Assembly: GCA_963662175.1 (NCBI GenBank)
Contig: OY759217.1
Location: 51,498,108-51,562,107 of the forward strand
DNA length: 64,000 bases
From: Aradus depressus
Lineage: Eukaryota; Arthropoda; Insecta; Hemiptera; Aradidae
Direction of reading: 5' to 3'
The translations under genes were made by a program, and so were the position numbers. The notes beneath the pieces are model-generated. The model ran no database searches, was not told the DNA's origin, and was given only the letters and a program-made list of their open reading frames with translations. Below, piece after piece: positions 11,184 through 24,927 of the stretch (position 1 is the stretch's first letter; each line of letters opens with the position of its first letter).

Positions 11184-14100
11184 CTAGCAGTAATACCCGG
11201 CGTTGCCCGGGGGAACTTTGAATTTTCTCCCAATATCTCCTATAAGTCTATTCAATTTTTTCGGCAGTACATTCATGATGTTATAATTTTATACGGAATA
11301 AGGCTTATAGTCCTTCAGCTATAGCAACGCTAGTAAGTTTTTAGGACCCCGTAAGTTTTTTGGGCACCACAGTTAGTATGCTCCTTTCAATGGCGGAAAC
11401 CACAGCTAGTGAATACTTAGCATCGCTGGACATCCTAGCCAGTGCGTACTTAAGAACGCTTGTGACCACAGCTAGTATGTGCCTTGCAACGCTGGGCACC
11501 ACAGCTAGTACGTAGTTAGGAACGCTGGGCACCACAGGTAGTATATCCCTTGCAACGGTGGACCCCACAGCTAGTACGTAGTTAGGAACGCTGGGCATCA
11601 CAGCTTGTAAGTCCTTGGAACGGCGGAACCCACAGCTAGTACGAAGTTAGGAACGCTGGGCACCACATCTAGAATGTGCCTTGCAACAGCGGACCACACA
11701 ACTAGTACGAAGTTAGGAACGCTGGGCATCACAGCTAGTAAGTGCCTTGCAACAGCGGACCCCACAGATAGTACGTTTTTAGGAACGCTGGGCATCACAG
11801 CTTGTAGGTGCCTTGCAACAGCGAACCCCACAGCTAGTACATAGTTAGGAACGCTGGGCATCACAGCTAGTATGTTTTTGCAACGGCGGACCCCACAGCT
11901 GGTACGTTTTTAGGAACGCTGGGCATCACAGCTTGTAGGTGCCTTGCAACAGCGAACCCCACAGCTAGTACATAGTTAGGAACGCTGGGGCTGGGCACAA
12001 CAGCTAGTAAGTGCCTTGCAACAGTGGACCCCACAGCGAATACATAGTTACTACTACTACATGTGAAATTCATGACAATCCGATTACCATTTAATCATTC
12101 ACCATTATTTTTATGCTTGACCTCCCCCCCTTTAAGCTATGATCGAGGGCCTTTTCGTATGTCATCTAAACCTGGGTAGCGGAAATTTCACTTAGGTTAA
12201 AAAAACCTTGAGCACGTCGTCCTTCGAATGGGACTTTCCCGATATATCTGAATCTGTCTATCAGTTTCAACTAATATTAAGCCTATAAACCGTTAAGCGA
12301 GAAATTTGAAGAATGGGATTTAGCCCGACTTTTTTCGAAAAACATTTTTATTTCGATTTTTGTGTAGGATTCAGATATCACGGTTGTTCATCAGTTTTAA
12401 CAAATATTAAATCTAAAAACCGTTTAAAAGCGAGAAATTTGAAGAATGGAGTTTACCGAGCTCAGGATCGCCATTTCGAAATCTACCCAAGTCAATTAGG
12501 TCAGATGTTTTATCGGTAAGATAAAAATAAATTTAAGCACGTCGTCCTTCGGATTGGACTTTAAGCTATGATCGAGGGCCTTTTCGTATGTCAGGTACTG
12601 GATAATGAGTCGTATGTTATGTATCTAAACCTGGGTAGCTGAAACATCACTTAGGTTAAAAAAACCTTGAGCACGTCCTCCTTCGGATGGGACTTTCCCG
12701 ATATATCTGATTCTGTCTATCAGTTTTAACAGATATTAAAACTAAAAACCGTTTAAAAGCGAGAAATTTGAAGAATGGAGTTTACCGAGCTCAGGATCGC
12801 CATTTAGAAATCTAGCCAAGTCACTTAGGTCGTGTATCTAAAAATGTATCTAAACCTGGGTAGCTGAAATTTCATTTAGGTTAAAAAAACCTTGAGCACG
12901 TCGTCCTTCGGATGGGACTTTCCCGATATATCTAAATCTGTCTATCAGTTTTAACAAATATTAAATCTATAAACCGTTAAAAAGCAGGAAGTTTGAAGAA
13001 TGGTATTTAGCCCGACTTTTTTCGAAAAACATTTTTATTTAGATTTTTGTGTAGGATTCAGATATCCCGGTTGTTCATCAGTTTTAACAAATATTAAATC
13101 TAAAAACCGTTTAAAGGCTAGACATTTGAAGAATGGAGTCTATCGAGCTCAGGATCGCCATTTAGAAATCTAGCCAAGTCACTTAGCTCAGATGTTTTAA
13201 TCGGAAAGATAAAAATAAATTTCAGCACGTCGTCCTTCGGATTGGGCTTTAAGCTATGATCGTGGGTCTTTTCGTATGTCAGGTACTCGATAATGAGTCG
13301 TATGTTATGTATCTAAACCTGGGTAGTTGAAATTTCATTTACGTTGAAAATAACTTGAGCAAGTCGTCCTTCGGATGGGACTTCCCGGATACATCTGAAT
13401 CTATAGTCATTTAGCTACAGTAACGCTAGTACGTTTTTAGGACCCCTGGGCACCACAGCTAGTACGTAGTTAGGAACGCTGGGCACCACAGGTATTAAGT
13501 GCCTTGCAACAGCGGCCACCACCGCTAGTACGTAGTTAGGAACGCTGGGCACCACAGGTATTAAGTGCCTTGCAACAGCGGACCCCACAGCTACTACGAA
13601 GTCAGGAACGCTGGGCACTACAGGTATTAAGTGCCTTGCAACAGCGGACACCACAGCTAGTACGTAGTTAGAAACGCTAGGCATCACAGCTAGTAAGTGT
13701 GTTGCAAGAGCGGACCCCACAGCTAGTACGATATTAGGAACGCTGGGCATCGCAGCTAGTAAATGCCTTGCAACAGCGGACCCCACAGCTAATACATTGT
13801 TACTACTACTACATGTGAAATTCATGACAATCCGACCAACCGTTAAAGAGTTGGCACTATATTTATACTTAATATAAAGGCCCCCCCACAACCCCCCCTC
13901 CCGTTCGAAACTTTGGGACGCCACGCGCCTTATTTTTCCATTTGGCCTTCAGGAATACCACATGCGAAATTTCGTGACAATCAGTCCAACCGCTAATGAG
14001 GTGGGACTATATTTATACTTGGGCCCCCCACAACCCCCCCTCCCGTTCAAAATTGTGGAGCGCCACACACCTTATTTTTCTTTTTGACCTTAAGAAATGC

Positions 14101-14470
14101 TACTTGTGAAATTTCGTGACAATCCGACCAACCGTTATTGAGCTAGGACTATATTTAAACTTAGGTCCCCCCCACAACCCCCCCTCCCGTTCAAAATTTT
14201 GAACGCCACACACCTTATATTTCTATTTGGCCTTTAAGCATACTACATACGTAATTTTATTACAATCCAACGATTAGTTAATGAGTTAGCTCTATTTATA
14301 TACTTAGGCCCCCCTCACAACCCCCCCCCCCTCCCGTTCAAAATTTTGGGACGCCATATAGCCTATTATTAAACCGGGCTCAAAAGGATGCTACATGTGA
14401 AGTTTCATGAAGATCCGTCCAGCGGTTTGGGCGTGATGCTGGAACAAACATACAAACAAACACACGAATC
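11184..14470 (-). mobile_element. Non-autonomous Helitron with internal satellite, 5' end lost
   Basis: The 3' end lies at 11184-11212: CTAG on the complement, preceded by a CCCGG/CCGGG hairpin, with T (A on the plus strand, 11183) next to it. Going right it contains 33/66-bp module B (11330-12060), a stub of module C, diverged 441-type satellite (12131-13400), module B again (13415-13800), and three to four module C units (13800-14460). The AAACA-rich 5' region at 14445-14470 is fused directly to the 3' region of another element at about 14471, so the TC terminus is missing. Confidence 0.7.
12131..13400. repeat. Diverged satellite A (about 440-460 bp monomers)
   Basis: Two to three diverged monomers. 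The box GAGCACGTCGTCCTTCGG recurs with alternating spacings of about 330 and 135 bases, and AGCTCAGGATCGCCATT recurs once per monomer. They are clearly older than the copies at 23-64 kb. Here the satellite lies within module C/B of a Helitron (junction in the C run at about 12128), whereas further right it lies between Helitrons. Confidence 0.8.
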
Positions 14471-15274
14471 CTATTCAATTTTTCAACAGTAAATTCATGA
14501 TGTTATAATTTTGAATTATTCATACGGAATAAGGCTTATAGTCCTTCAACGGCAGACATCCCAGCTAGTAAGTTTTTAGGACCCCTGGGCAACATAGCTA
14601 GTACGCGCCATTCAACGGCGGAAACCACAGTAAGCGAATACTTAGCGTCACTGGACGTTCTAGCCAGTGCGTACTTAAGAACGCTTGTGACCACAGCTAG
14701 TATGTGCTTTGCAACGGCGGACCCCACAGTTAGTACGTAGGTAGAAACGCTGGGCACCACAGCTAGTATGTACCTTGCAACGGCGGGCCCCACAGCTAGT
14801 ATGTGGTTAGGAACGCTGGGCACCACAGCTAGTACGTAGTTACTACAACTACATATGAAATTTCATGAGAATCCGATTACTTTTAATGAGTCAGTATTAT
14901 TTTTATGCTTAGCCCCCCCCCCCCCCCCCTCCCGTTCAAATTTTTGAGATTTCATATAGTGTATTATTCTATTTCGCCTAAAATACTATATGTGAAATTC
15001 CATGACAATCCGACCATCAGTTAATGACCAATCACTATCTTCGTATTTAGGCCTACTCCCACGACCCCCCTTCCGTTCACAATTATGCGCTAAAACAATT
15101 TTTATGCTTAGCCCCCATTGCAACCCCACCTCCCGTTCAAATTTTTGAGATGTCACATAGTGTATTTTTCTATTTCGCCTTTAAAAATACTACATGTGAA
15201 ATTCCATGACAATTCGATCATCTGTTAATGACCGATCACTATCTTTATATTTAGGCCGCACTATCACTATAGTT
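14471..15274 (-). mobile_element. Helitron fragment, modules B and C
   Basis: Begins at CGAATCCTATTCAATTTTTC, a sequence that in other copies lies just inside the Helitron 3' end. Module B follows (14530-14840), then three diverged module C units to 15270. The hairpin-CTAG terminus itself is missing because of the fusion at 14471. Confidence 0.65.
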
Positions 15275-16130
15275 TACCGAGCTCAGGATCGCCATTTCGA
15301 AATCCAAGTCAATTAGGTCAGATGTTTTAATCGAGAAGATAAAAATAATTTTGAGCACGTCGTCCTTCGGATTTGACTTTAAGCTATGATCGAGGGCCTT
15401 TTCGTATGTCAGGTACTCGATAATGAGTCGTATGTTATGTATCTAAACCTGGGTAGTTGAAATTTCATTTACGTTAAAAATAACTTGAGCACGTCGTCCT
15501 TCAAATTGAACTTCAAGCTATGATCGAGGGCCTTTTTGTATGTCAGGTACTGGATAATGAGTCGTATGTTACGTATCTAAACCTGGGTAGCTGAAATTTC
15601 ACTTAGGTTAAAAAAACCTTGAGCACGTCGTCCTTCGAATGGGACTTTCCCGATATATCTGAATCTGTCAATCAGTTTTAACTAATATTAAGCCTATAAA
15701 CCGTTAAAAAGCGAGAAATTTGAAGAATGGGATTTAGCCCGACTTTTTTCGAAAAACATTTTTATTTCGATTTTTGTGTAGGATTCAGATATCACGGTTG
15801 TTATAGATCAGTTTTAACAAATATTAAATCTAAAAACCGGTAAAAAGGGAGAAATTTGAAGAATGGAGTTTACCGAGCTCAGGATCGCCATTTAGAAATC
15901 TAGCCAAGTCACTTAGGTCAGATGTTTTAATCGGGAAGATAAAAATAAAAATGAGCACGTCGTCCTTCGGATTGGACTTTAAGCTATGATCGAGGGCCTT
16001 TTCGTATGTCAGGTACTCGATAATGAGTCCTATGTTATGTATCTAAACCTGGGTAGGTGACATTTCATTTAGGTTAAAAACTACTTGAGCAGTCGTCCTT
16101 CGGATGGGACTTTCCCGATACATCTGAATC

Positions 16131-16255
16131 TTTCTTTGGTTGACCATCTTCGTTTCTGGATGCTGCCTATCTACCAACATAGCTGTATTAATTTGTTTTT
16201 CAGAAAATATGTCAAATCGGTACCTCAAAGCCCACTTATATTCCACATTTCTTCC
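16131..16255 (-). other. Possible captured coding fragment, copy 1
   Basis: On the minus strand an open frame of about 39 codons reads EYKWALRYRFDIFSEKQ, INTAMLVDRQHPETKMVNQ and RK. It is not part of satellite A, although it is embedded in it. The second copy is at 18552-18668. No family was recognised. Confidence 0.4.
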
Positions 16256-18551
16256 TTGATAATTTTAGTTGGAACCAAACGGTAACTTATTTTATCATAC
16301 ATATGGAGTCTATCGAGCTCAGGATCGCCACATAGAAATGTAGCCCAGGCACTTAGGTCAGATGTTTTGATCGAGAAGATAATAACAAATTTGAGCACGT
16401 CGTCCTTCGGATTGGACTTCAAGCTATGATTGAGGGCCTTTTTGTTTGTCTGGTACTGGATAATGAGTCGTATGTTATGTAACTAAACCTAGGTAGCTAA
16501 AATTTCACTTAGGTTCAAAAAACCTTGAGCACGTCGTCCTTCGGATGGGACTTTCCCGATATATCTAAATCTGTCTATCAGTTTTAACAAATATTAAATC
16601 TATAAACCGTTAAAAAGCAGGAAGTTTGAAGAATGTATTTAGCCCGACTTTTTTCGAAAAACATTTTTATTTCGATTTTTGTGTAGGATTCAGATATCCC
16701 GGTTGTTCATCAGTTTTAACAAATATTAAATCTAAAAACCGTTTAAAAGCTAGACATTTGAAGAATGGAGTCTACCGAGCTCAGGATCGCCATTTAATAA
16801 TCTAGCCAAGTCACTTAGCTCAGATGTTTTAATCGGAAAGATAAAAATAAATTTGAGCACGTCGTCCTTCGGATTGGGCTTTAAGCTATGATCGAGGGCC
16901 TTTTCGTATGTCAGGTACTCGATAATGAGTCGTATGTTATGTATCTAAACCTGGGTAGTTGAAATTTCATTTACGTTAAAAATAACTTGAGCACGTCGTC
17001 CTTCAAATTGAACTTCAAGCTATGATCGAGGGCCTTTTTGTATGTCAGGTACTGGATAATGAGTCGTATGTTACGTATCTAAACCTGGGTAGCTGAAATT
17101 TCACTTAGGTTAAAAAAACCTTGAGCACGTCGTCCTTCGGATGGGACTTTCCCGATATATCTAAATCTGTCTATCAGTTTTAACAAATATTAAATCTATA
17201 AACCGTTAAAAAGCAGGAAGTTTGAAGAATGGTATTTAGCCCGACTTTTTTCGAAAAACATTTTTATTTCGATTTTTGTGTAGGATTCAGATATCCCGGT
17301 TGTTCATCAGTTTTAACAAATATTAAATCTAAAAACCGTTTAAAAGCTAGACATTTGAAGAATGGAGTCTACCGAGCTCAGGATCGCCATTTAGAAATTT
17401 AGCCTAGTCACTTTGCTCAGATATTTTAATCGGAAAGATAAAAATAAATTTGAGCACGTCGTCCTTCGGATTAGACTTTAGGCTATGATCGAGGGCCTTT
17501 TTGTATGTCAGGTGCTCGATAATGAGTCCTATGTTATGTAACTAAACCTGGGTAGTTGAAATTTCATTTACGTTAAAAATAACTTGAGCACGTCGTCCTT
17601 CGGATTGGACTTCAAGCTATGATCGAGGGCCTTTTTGTATGTCAGGTACTGGATAATGAGTCGTATGTTATGTATCTAAACCTGGGTAGCTGAAATTTCA
17701 CATAGTTTAAAAATAACCTTGAGCACGTCGTCTTTCGGACTTTCCCGATATATCTGAATCTGTCTATCAGTTTTAACAAATATTAAATCTATAAACCGTT
17801 AAAAAGCAGGAAATTTGAAGAATGGTATTTAGTCTGACTTTTTTCGAAGAACATTTGTATTTCAATTTCTGTGTAGGATTCAGATATCCCGGTTGTTCAT
17901 CAGGTTTAACAAATATTAAATCTAAAAACCGTTTAAAAGCTAGACATTTGAAGAATGGAGTCTACCAAGCTCAGGATCGTCATTTAGAAATCTAGCCAAG
18001 TCAATTAGGTCAGATGTTTTAATCGGGAAGATAAAAATAAATTTGAGCACGTCGTCCTTCGGTTTGGACTCTAAGCTATGATCGAGGGCTTTTTCGTATA
18101 TCAGGTACTCGATAATGAGTCGTATGTTACGTATCTAAACCTGGGTAGCTGAAATTTCACTTAGGTTAAAAATAAATTTGAGCACGTCGTCCTTCGGATG
18201 GGACTTCCCCGATATATCTGAATCTGTCTATCAGTTTTAACAAATATTAAATCTAAAAACTGTTAAAAAGCGAGAAATTTGATGAATGGGATTTCGCCCA
18301 ACTTTTTCGAAAAACTTTTTTATTTCGATTTTTGTGTAGGATTCAGATAATTCGGTTGTTCATCAGTTTTAACAAATATTAAAACTAAAAACCGTTTAAA
18401 ATCGAGAAATTTGATGAATGGAGTTTACCGAGCTCAGGATCGCCATTTAGAAATCTAGCCAAGTCACTTAGGTCAGATGTTTTAATCGGGAAGATAAAAA
18501 TAAAAATGAGCACGTCGTCCTTCGGATGGGACTTTCCCGATACATCTGAAT

Positions 18552-18668
18552 CTTTCTTTGGTTGACCATCTTCGTTTCTGGATGCTGCCTATCTACCAAC
18601 ATAGCTGTATTAATTTGTTTTTCAGAAAATATGTCAAAACGGTACCTCAAAGCCCACTTATATTCCAC
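18552..18668 (-). other. Possible captured coding fragment, copy 2
   Basis: Same sequence as 16131-16255 in the same orientation. The difference seen in the core (CGA versus CGT for the Arg before FDIF) is synonymous. It ends directly at the CTAG of the next Helitron. Confidence 0.4.
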
Positions 18669-18669
18669 A

Positions 18670-20143
18670 CTAGCAGTAATACCCGGCGTTGCCCAGGGAA
18701 CTTTGAATTTTCTCCCAATATCTCCTCTCTCAAGTCTATTCAATCCTTCGACACCACATTCATGATGTTATAATTTTCGATTATTCATACGGAATAAGGG
18801 ATATAGCCCTTCAACTATAGTAACGCTAGTAAGTTTTTAAGACCCCTGGGGGGGCATTACAGCTAATATGTGCCTTGCGATGGCGGACCCCACATCTAGT
18901 ACGTAGTTAGGAACGCTGGGCACCACAGCTAGTATGTGCCTTGCGACGCGGACCCCACATTTAGTACGTAGTTAGGAACGCTGGGCACCACGGCTAGTAT
19001 GTTCCTTGCAACGGCGGACCCTACAGCTATTACGTAGTTAGGAACGCTGGGCACCACAGCTAGTAAGTGTCTTGTAACGGCGGACCCCACAGCTAGTGTT
19101 AGGAACGCTGGGCATCTCAGTTAGTATGTGCCTTGCGACGGCGGACCCCACAGCTAGTACGATATTAGGAACGCTGGGCACCACAGCTGGTAAATGCCTT
19201 GCAACAGCGGACCCCACAGCGAATACATAGTTACTACTACATGTGAAATTCATGACAATCCGATTACCCTTTAATCAGTCAGCATTTTCTTATGCTTTGC
19301 CCCCCCCCCCCCCCCTGTTCAATTTTTGAAGATGTCACATAGTGTATTTTTCTATTTGGCCATCAAGAATACTACATAAGAAATTCCATGACAATCCGAT
19401 CATCCGTAAATGATCTATCACTATCTTCAAATTTACGCCTACCCCACAACCCCCCTCAACGTTCAAACCTTTGGGACGCCACACACCTTTTTTTCCTTTC
19501 TGGCTTTTAAAAATACTACATGTGAAATTTCATGACCATTAATGAGCTAGCTCTATATTTATACGTTGGCCCCCCCACAACCCCCCCTCCATTTCAAAAC
19601 TTTGGGACGCCACACCTCATTTTTCTACTTGGCCTTCAGGAATACTACATCCGAAATTTCATGATAATCCGACCAACCGTTAAAGAGTTAGCACTATATT
19701 TATACTTAGGCCCCCCCACAACCCCCCCTCCCGCACAAACTTTTGAGCCGTCACACACCCTTTTTTTCTATTTGGCCTTTAAAAATACTACATGTGAAAT
19801 TCCATGACAATCTGATCATCCGTTAATGACCTATCACTATCTTTATATTTAGGCTTCCCCCCACAACCCCCCCTCCCGCTAAAAATTTTGGGACGCCACA
19901 CACAATATTTTTCAATTTGGCCTTTAAGAATACTACATGTGAAATTTCGTGACAATATGACCAACCGTTAATGAGCTAGGACTATATTTATACTTAGGCC
20001 CCCCCACAACCCTATTATTCAATCGGGCTCAGAAGGATGCTACATGGGAAGTTTCATAAAAATCCGTCCAGCCGTTTGGGCATGATGCTGGAACAAACAT
20101 ACAAACAAACAAACACACCCCGTTTCAGCTTTATTAATATAGA
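18670..20143 (-). mobile_element. Complete non-autonomous Helitron, 1.47 kb
   Basis: The 5' end is TC on the complement of 20142-20143, followed by TATATTAATAAAGCTG. The 3' end is CTAG at 18670-18673 beside the CCCGGCGTTGCCC hairpin. A at 18669 on the plus strand supplies the expected T after the 3' end. Inside: module B (18800-19230) and module C (19230-20060). No Rep or helicase coding. It is joined without spacing to the next Helitron. Confidence 0.85.
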
Positions 20144-22977
20144 CTAGCAGTAATACCCGGCGTTGCCCGGGGAACTTTGACTTTTCTCCCAATATCTCCT
20201 ATAAGGCTATTCAGTTCCTCGACAGTGATGTTATAATTTTTAATTATTCATACGGAATTCAACTGTAGTAACGCTAGTAATTTTTTAGGATCCCTGGGCA
20301 CCACAGCTAGTATGCGCCTTTCAACTGCGGAAACGACAGCTAGTGAATACTTAGCATCGCTGGACGTCCTAGCCAGTGCGTACATAAGAACGTTTTGACC
20401 CCAACGCTAATACCTAGTTAGAAACGCTGGGCATCACAGCTAGTATGTGCCTTGCGACGGCGGACCCCACAGCAGGTACGTAGTTAGGAACGCTGGTCAC
20501 CACAGCTAGTATGAGCCTCGCAACAGCGGACCCCACATCTAGTAAGAAATTAGGAACGCTGGGCATCACAGCTAGTAAGTGCCTTGCAACAGCGGACCCC
20601 ACCGCTAGTACCTAATTAGAAACGCTGGGCATCACAGCTAGTATGTTTTTGCAACGGCGCACCCCACAGCTAGTACGTAGTTAGAAACGCTCAGCATCAC
20701 AGCTAGTATGTGTTCTGCAACGGCGGACCCCACCGCTAGTACCTAATTAGAAACGCTGGGCATCACCGCTAGTATGTTTTTGCAACGGCGGACCCCACAG
20801 CTAGTACGTAGTTAGAAACGCTCAGCATCACAGCTAGTATGTGTTCTGCAATGGCGGACCCCACCGCTAGTACCTAATTAGAAACGCTGGGCATCACCGC
20901 TAGTATGTTTTTGCAACGGCGGACCCCACAGCTAGTACGTTTTTAGGAACGCTGGGCCCTACAGCTAGTAGGTGCCTTGCAACTGCGGAGCCCACAGATA
21001 GTATGTAGTTAGAACCACAGGGCATCACAGCTAGTATGTGCCTCGCAACAGCGGACCCCACAGATAGTACGTTTCTAGGAACGCTGGGCCCTACAGCTAT
21101 TAAGTGCTTTGCAACAGCGGACCCCACAGTTAGTATGTAGTTAGAACCACTGGGCATCACAGCTAGTATGTGTTTTGCAACGGCGGACCCCACAGCTAGT
21201 ACGTAGTTAGAAACGCTCAGCATCACAGCTAGTATGTGTTCTGCAACGGCGGACCCCACCGCTAGTACCTAGTTAGAAACGCTGGGCATCACAGCTAGTA
21301 TGTTTTTGTAACGGCGGACCCCACAGCTAGTACGTAGTTAGAACCACTGGGCATCACAGCTAGTGTATTTTTCTATTTGGCTATCAATAATAGTACATGT
21401 GAAATTCCATGACAATCCGATCATCCGTTAATGACCTATCACTATCTTCAAATTTAGGCCTACCCCCATACCCCCCCTCCCGTTCACAATTTTTTGACGT
21501 CACACCCTATTTTTCTATTTGGCCTTTATGAATACTACATGTGAAATTTCGTGACAATCCGATCATCCGTTAATGACATCACTATACTTATACTTAGGCC
21601 CCCATCAACCCACCCTCCCGTTCAAAATTTTGTGACATATACACCCTATATTTCTATTTGGCTTTTAAGAATACTACATGTGAAATTCCAAGACAATACG
21701 ACCAACCGTTATTGAGCTAGCACTATATTTATACTTAGGCCCCCCAACTACCCCCCCCTCCCGTTCAAAACTTTGGGACGCCACACACCTTTTTTTTTAT
21801 TTGGTCTTCAGGAATACTACATGTGAAACTTCGTGACAATGCGACCAACCGTTAATGAGCTAGCTCTATATTTATACTTAGGACCCCTCAACCCCCCCTC
21901 CCGTTCAAAACTTTGGAACGCCACACACCTTATTTTTCTATTTGGCCTTCAGGAATACTCCATGTGAAATTTCGTGACAATCCGACCAACGTTAGGAACG
22001 CTGGGCACTACAGCTAGTAAATGCCTTGCAACAACGGACCCCACAGCTAGTACGATATTAGGAACCCTGGGCATCACAGCTAGTAAATGCCTTGCAACAA
22101 CGGACCCCACAGCTAGTACGATATTAGGAACCCTGGGCATCACAGCTAGTATGCTTTTGCAACGACGGACCCCACAGCTAGTACGATATTAGGAACGCTG
22201 GACAACACAGCTAGTAAATGTATTGCAACAGTGAACCCCACAGCGAATACATAGTTACTACTACTACATGTGAAATTCATGACAATCCGATTCATGACAA
22301 TACGATCAACCGTTAAAGAGTTAGCTCTATATTTATACCTAGGCCCCCCCACTACCCCCCTCCCGTAAAAAATTTTGAGCCGTCACACCGCCTATTTTTT
22401 TTATTTGGTCTTCAGGAATACTACATGTGAAATTTCGTGACAATCCGACCAACTGTTAAAGAGTTAGGTCTATATTTATACTCAGGCCCCCCCACAACCC
22501 CCCCTCCCGTTCAAAACTTTGGGACGCCACACACTTTTTTTTCCTGTTTGGCTTTTAAAAATACTACATGTGAAATTTCATGACGATTCGCCCGTTAGTT
22601 CATGAGTTAGCTCTATATTTATACTTAGGCCCCCCCACAACCCCCCCTCCCGTTCAAAACTTTGGGACGCCACACACCTTTTTTTCCTGTTTGGCTTTTA
22701 AAAAGACTACGTGTGAAATTTCATGACAATTTGACCATTAGTTAATGAGTTAGCACTATTTATATACTTAGGCCCGCCTTACAACCTCCCGATCAAAATT
22801 TTGGGACGCCACATAGCCTATTATTCAATCGGGCTCAAAAGAATGCTACATGGGAAGTTTCATAAAAATCCGTCCAGCGGTTTGGGCGTGATACTGGAAC
22901 AAACATACATACATACATACATACAAACAAACATACAAACAAACAAACAAACCCCGTTTCAGCTTTATTAATATAGA
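20144..22977 (-). mobile_element. Complete non-autonomous Helitron, 2.83 kb
   Basis: CTAG at 20144-20147 with the CCCGG/CCGGG hairpin forms the 3' end. The complement of 22976-22977 gives the TC 5' end, preceded by A (22978). Contents in plus coordinates: an extended module B (20270-21365, including several nearly identical sub-blocks), module C (21365-21985), module B (21985-22255), then module C and the AAAC/ATAC-rich 5' part. The B-C-B-C order shows internal duplication. Confidence 0.85.
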
Positions 22978-23150
22978 TTATATCACAATGTACACAAGTT
23001 TTAATTTGTGTTCATATCTATACATACATCTTTTTTTTTTGGGCATTTTTCTTCCATAGTGGATCGGTGTCACCATATTTAAAGTCAGTCTGAACGTTGT
23101 GCTGACGTTGGCATAATCCGAAACCAGCACACTCTATGGCTCTGTCAGTT
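22978..23150 (-). repeat. Spacer S, copy 1, with short ORF
   Basis: A sequence of about 175 bases found six times in the window, always between satellite A and a Helitron 5' end. In the Helitron sense direction it has an open frame of about 58 codons: RAIECAGFGLCQRQHN, VQTDFKYGDTDPLWKKN, then a Lys-rich stretch and a stop within GTGATATAA just before the Helitron TC. No family was recognised. The frame has no upstream ATG. Confidence 0.6.
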
Positions 23151-23154
23151 AACA

Positions 23155-24927
23155 AATATTAAATCTATAAACCGTTGAAAAGCAAGAAATTTGAAGAATG
23201 GAGTCTACCGAGCTCAGGATCGCCACTTAGAAATCTAGCTGAGGCACTTAGGTCAGATGTTTTAATCGGGAAGTTAAAAATAACTTTGAGCACTTCGTCC
23301 TTCGGATGGGACATTAAGCGATGATCCAGGGCTTTTTCGAATGTGAGGTACTCGATAATGAGACGTATGTTATGTAAATAAACCTGGGTAGGTCAATTTC
23401 CACTTAGGTTGAAAGCCTTGAGCACGTCGTCCTTCGGATGGGACTTTCCGGATATATCTGAATCTGTAGTATCAGTTTTAACAATTATTAAGCCTATAAA
23501 CCGTTAAATAGCGCGAATTTTTTGAAAAACGTTTTCATTTTGATTTTTGTGTAGGATTCAGATAATCCGGTCGTTCTCTATCAGTTTTAACAAATATTAA
23601 ATCTATAAACCGTTAAAAAGCGAGAAATTTCAAGAATGGAGTCTACCGAGCTCAGGATCGCCACTTAGAAATCTAGTTGAGGCACTTAGGTCAGATGTTT
23701 CAATCGGGAAGTTAAAAAACACTTTGAGCACGTCGTCCTTCGGATGGGACTTTAAGCGATGATCCAGGGCTTTTTCGAATGTGAGGTACTCGATAATGAG
23801 ACGTATGTTATGTAAATAAACCTGGGTAGGTGAAATATCGCTTAGGTTGAAAATAGCCTTGAGCACGTCGTCCTTCGGATGGGACTTTCCGGATAAATCT
23901 GAATCTGTCGTATCAGTTTTAACAATTATTAAGCCTATAAACCGTTAAATAGCGCAAATTTTTTGAAAAACATTTTTATTTTGATTTTTGTGTAGGATTC
24001 AGATAATCCGGTCGTTCTCTATCAGTTTTAACAAATATTAAATCTATAAACCGTTAAAAAGCGAGAAATTTCAAGAATGGAGTCTACCGAGCTCAGGATA
24101 GCCACTTAGAAATCTAGTTGAGGCACTTAGGTCAGATGTTTCAATCGGGAAGTTAAAAAACACTTTGAGCACGTCGTCCTTCGGATGGGACTTTAAGCGA
24201 TGATCCAGGGCTTTTTCGAATGTGAGGTACTCGATAATGAGACGTATGTTATGTAAATAAACCTGGGTAGGTGAAATATCACTCAGGTTGAAAATAGCCT
24301 TGAGCACGTCGTCCTTCGGATGGGACTTTCCGGATAAATCTGAATCTGTCGTATCAGTTTTAACAATTATTAAGCCTATGAACCGTTAAATAGCGCAAAT
24401 TTTTTGAAAAACATTTTTATTTTGATTTTTGTGTAGGATTCAGATAATCCGGTCGTTCTCTATCAGTTTTAACAACTATTAAATCTATAAACCGTTAAAA
24501 AGCGAGAAATTTCAAGAATGGAGTCTACCGAGCTCAGGATCGCCACTTAGAAATCTAGCTGAGGCACTTAGGTCAGATGTTTCAATCGGGAAGTTAAAAA
24601 ACACTTTGAGCACGTCGTCCTTCGGATGGGACTTTAAGCGATGATCCAGGGCTTTTTCGAATGTGAGGTACTCGATAATGAGACGTATGTTATGTAAATA
24701 AACCTGGTTAGGTGAAATTTCACTTAGGTTGAAAATAGCCTTGAGCACGTCGTCCGTCGGATGGGACTTTTCGGATATATCTGATTCTGTCGTATCAGTT
24801 TTAACAATTATTAAACCTATAAACCGTTAAATAGCGTGAATTTTTTGAAAAACATTTTTATTTTGATTTTTGTGTAGGATTCAGATAATTCGGTCGTTCT
24901 CTATCAGTTTTAACAAATATTAAATCT
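23155..24927 (-). repeat. Satellite A, 441-bp monomers
   Basis: Four tandem monomers. The equivalent ORF ends fall at 23630, 24071 and 24512, exactly 441 apart. Each monomer holds two copies of GAGCACGTCGTCCTTCGGAT, 133 and 308 bases apart, and two variants of a TATAAACCGTTAAA box. The 78-87 codon frame seen on the minus strand starts at GTG, not ATG, in every copy. Confidence 0.9.

Larger units (their letters stand above)
15275..18669. repeat. Diverged satellite A array
   Basis: About seven monomers of the same family as the 441-bp satellite, with many substitutions and small gaps. It is interrupted at 16131-16255 and 18552-18668 by a shared non-satellite insert (annotated separately). The same joins recur (TTAAGCTATGATCGAGGGCC, GGTACTGGATAATGAG), so it expanded before the younger arrays. 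Confidence 0.8.

Noticed and set aside
11330..12060. CRISPR-like regular repeats
   Set aside because: Repeat units abut each other with no unique spacers; they are a minisatellite in a eukaryotic genome.
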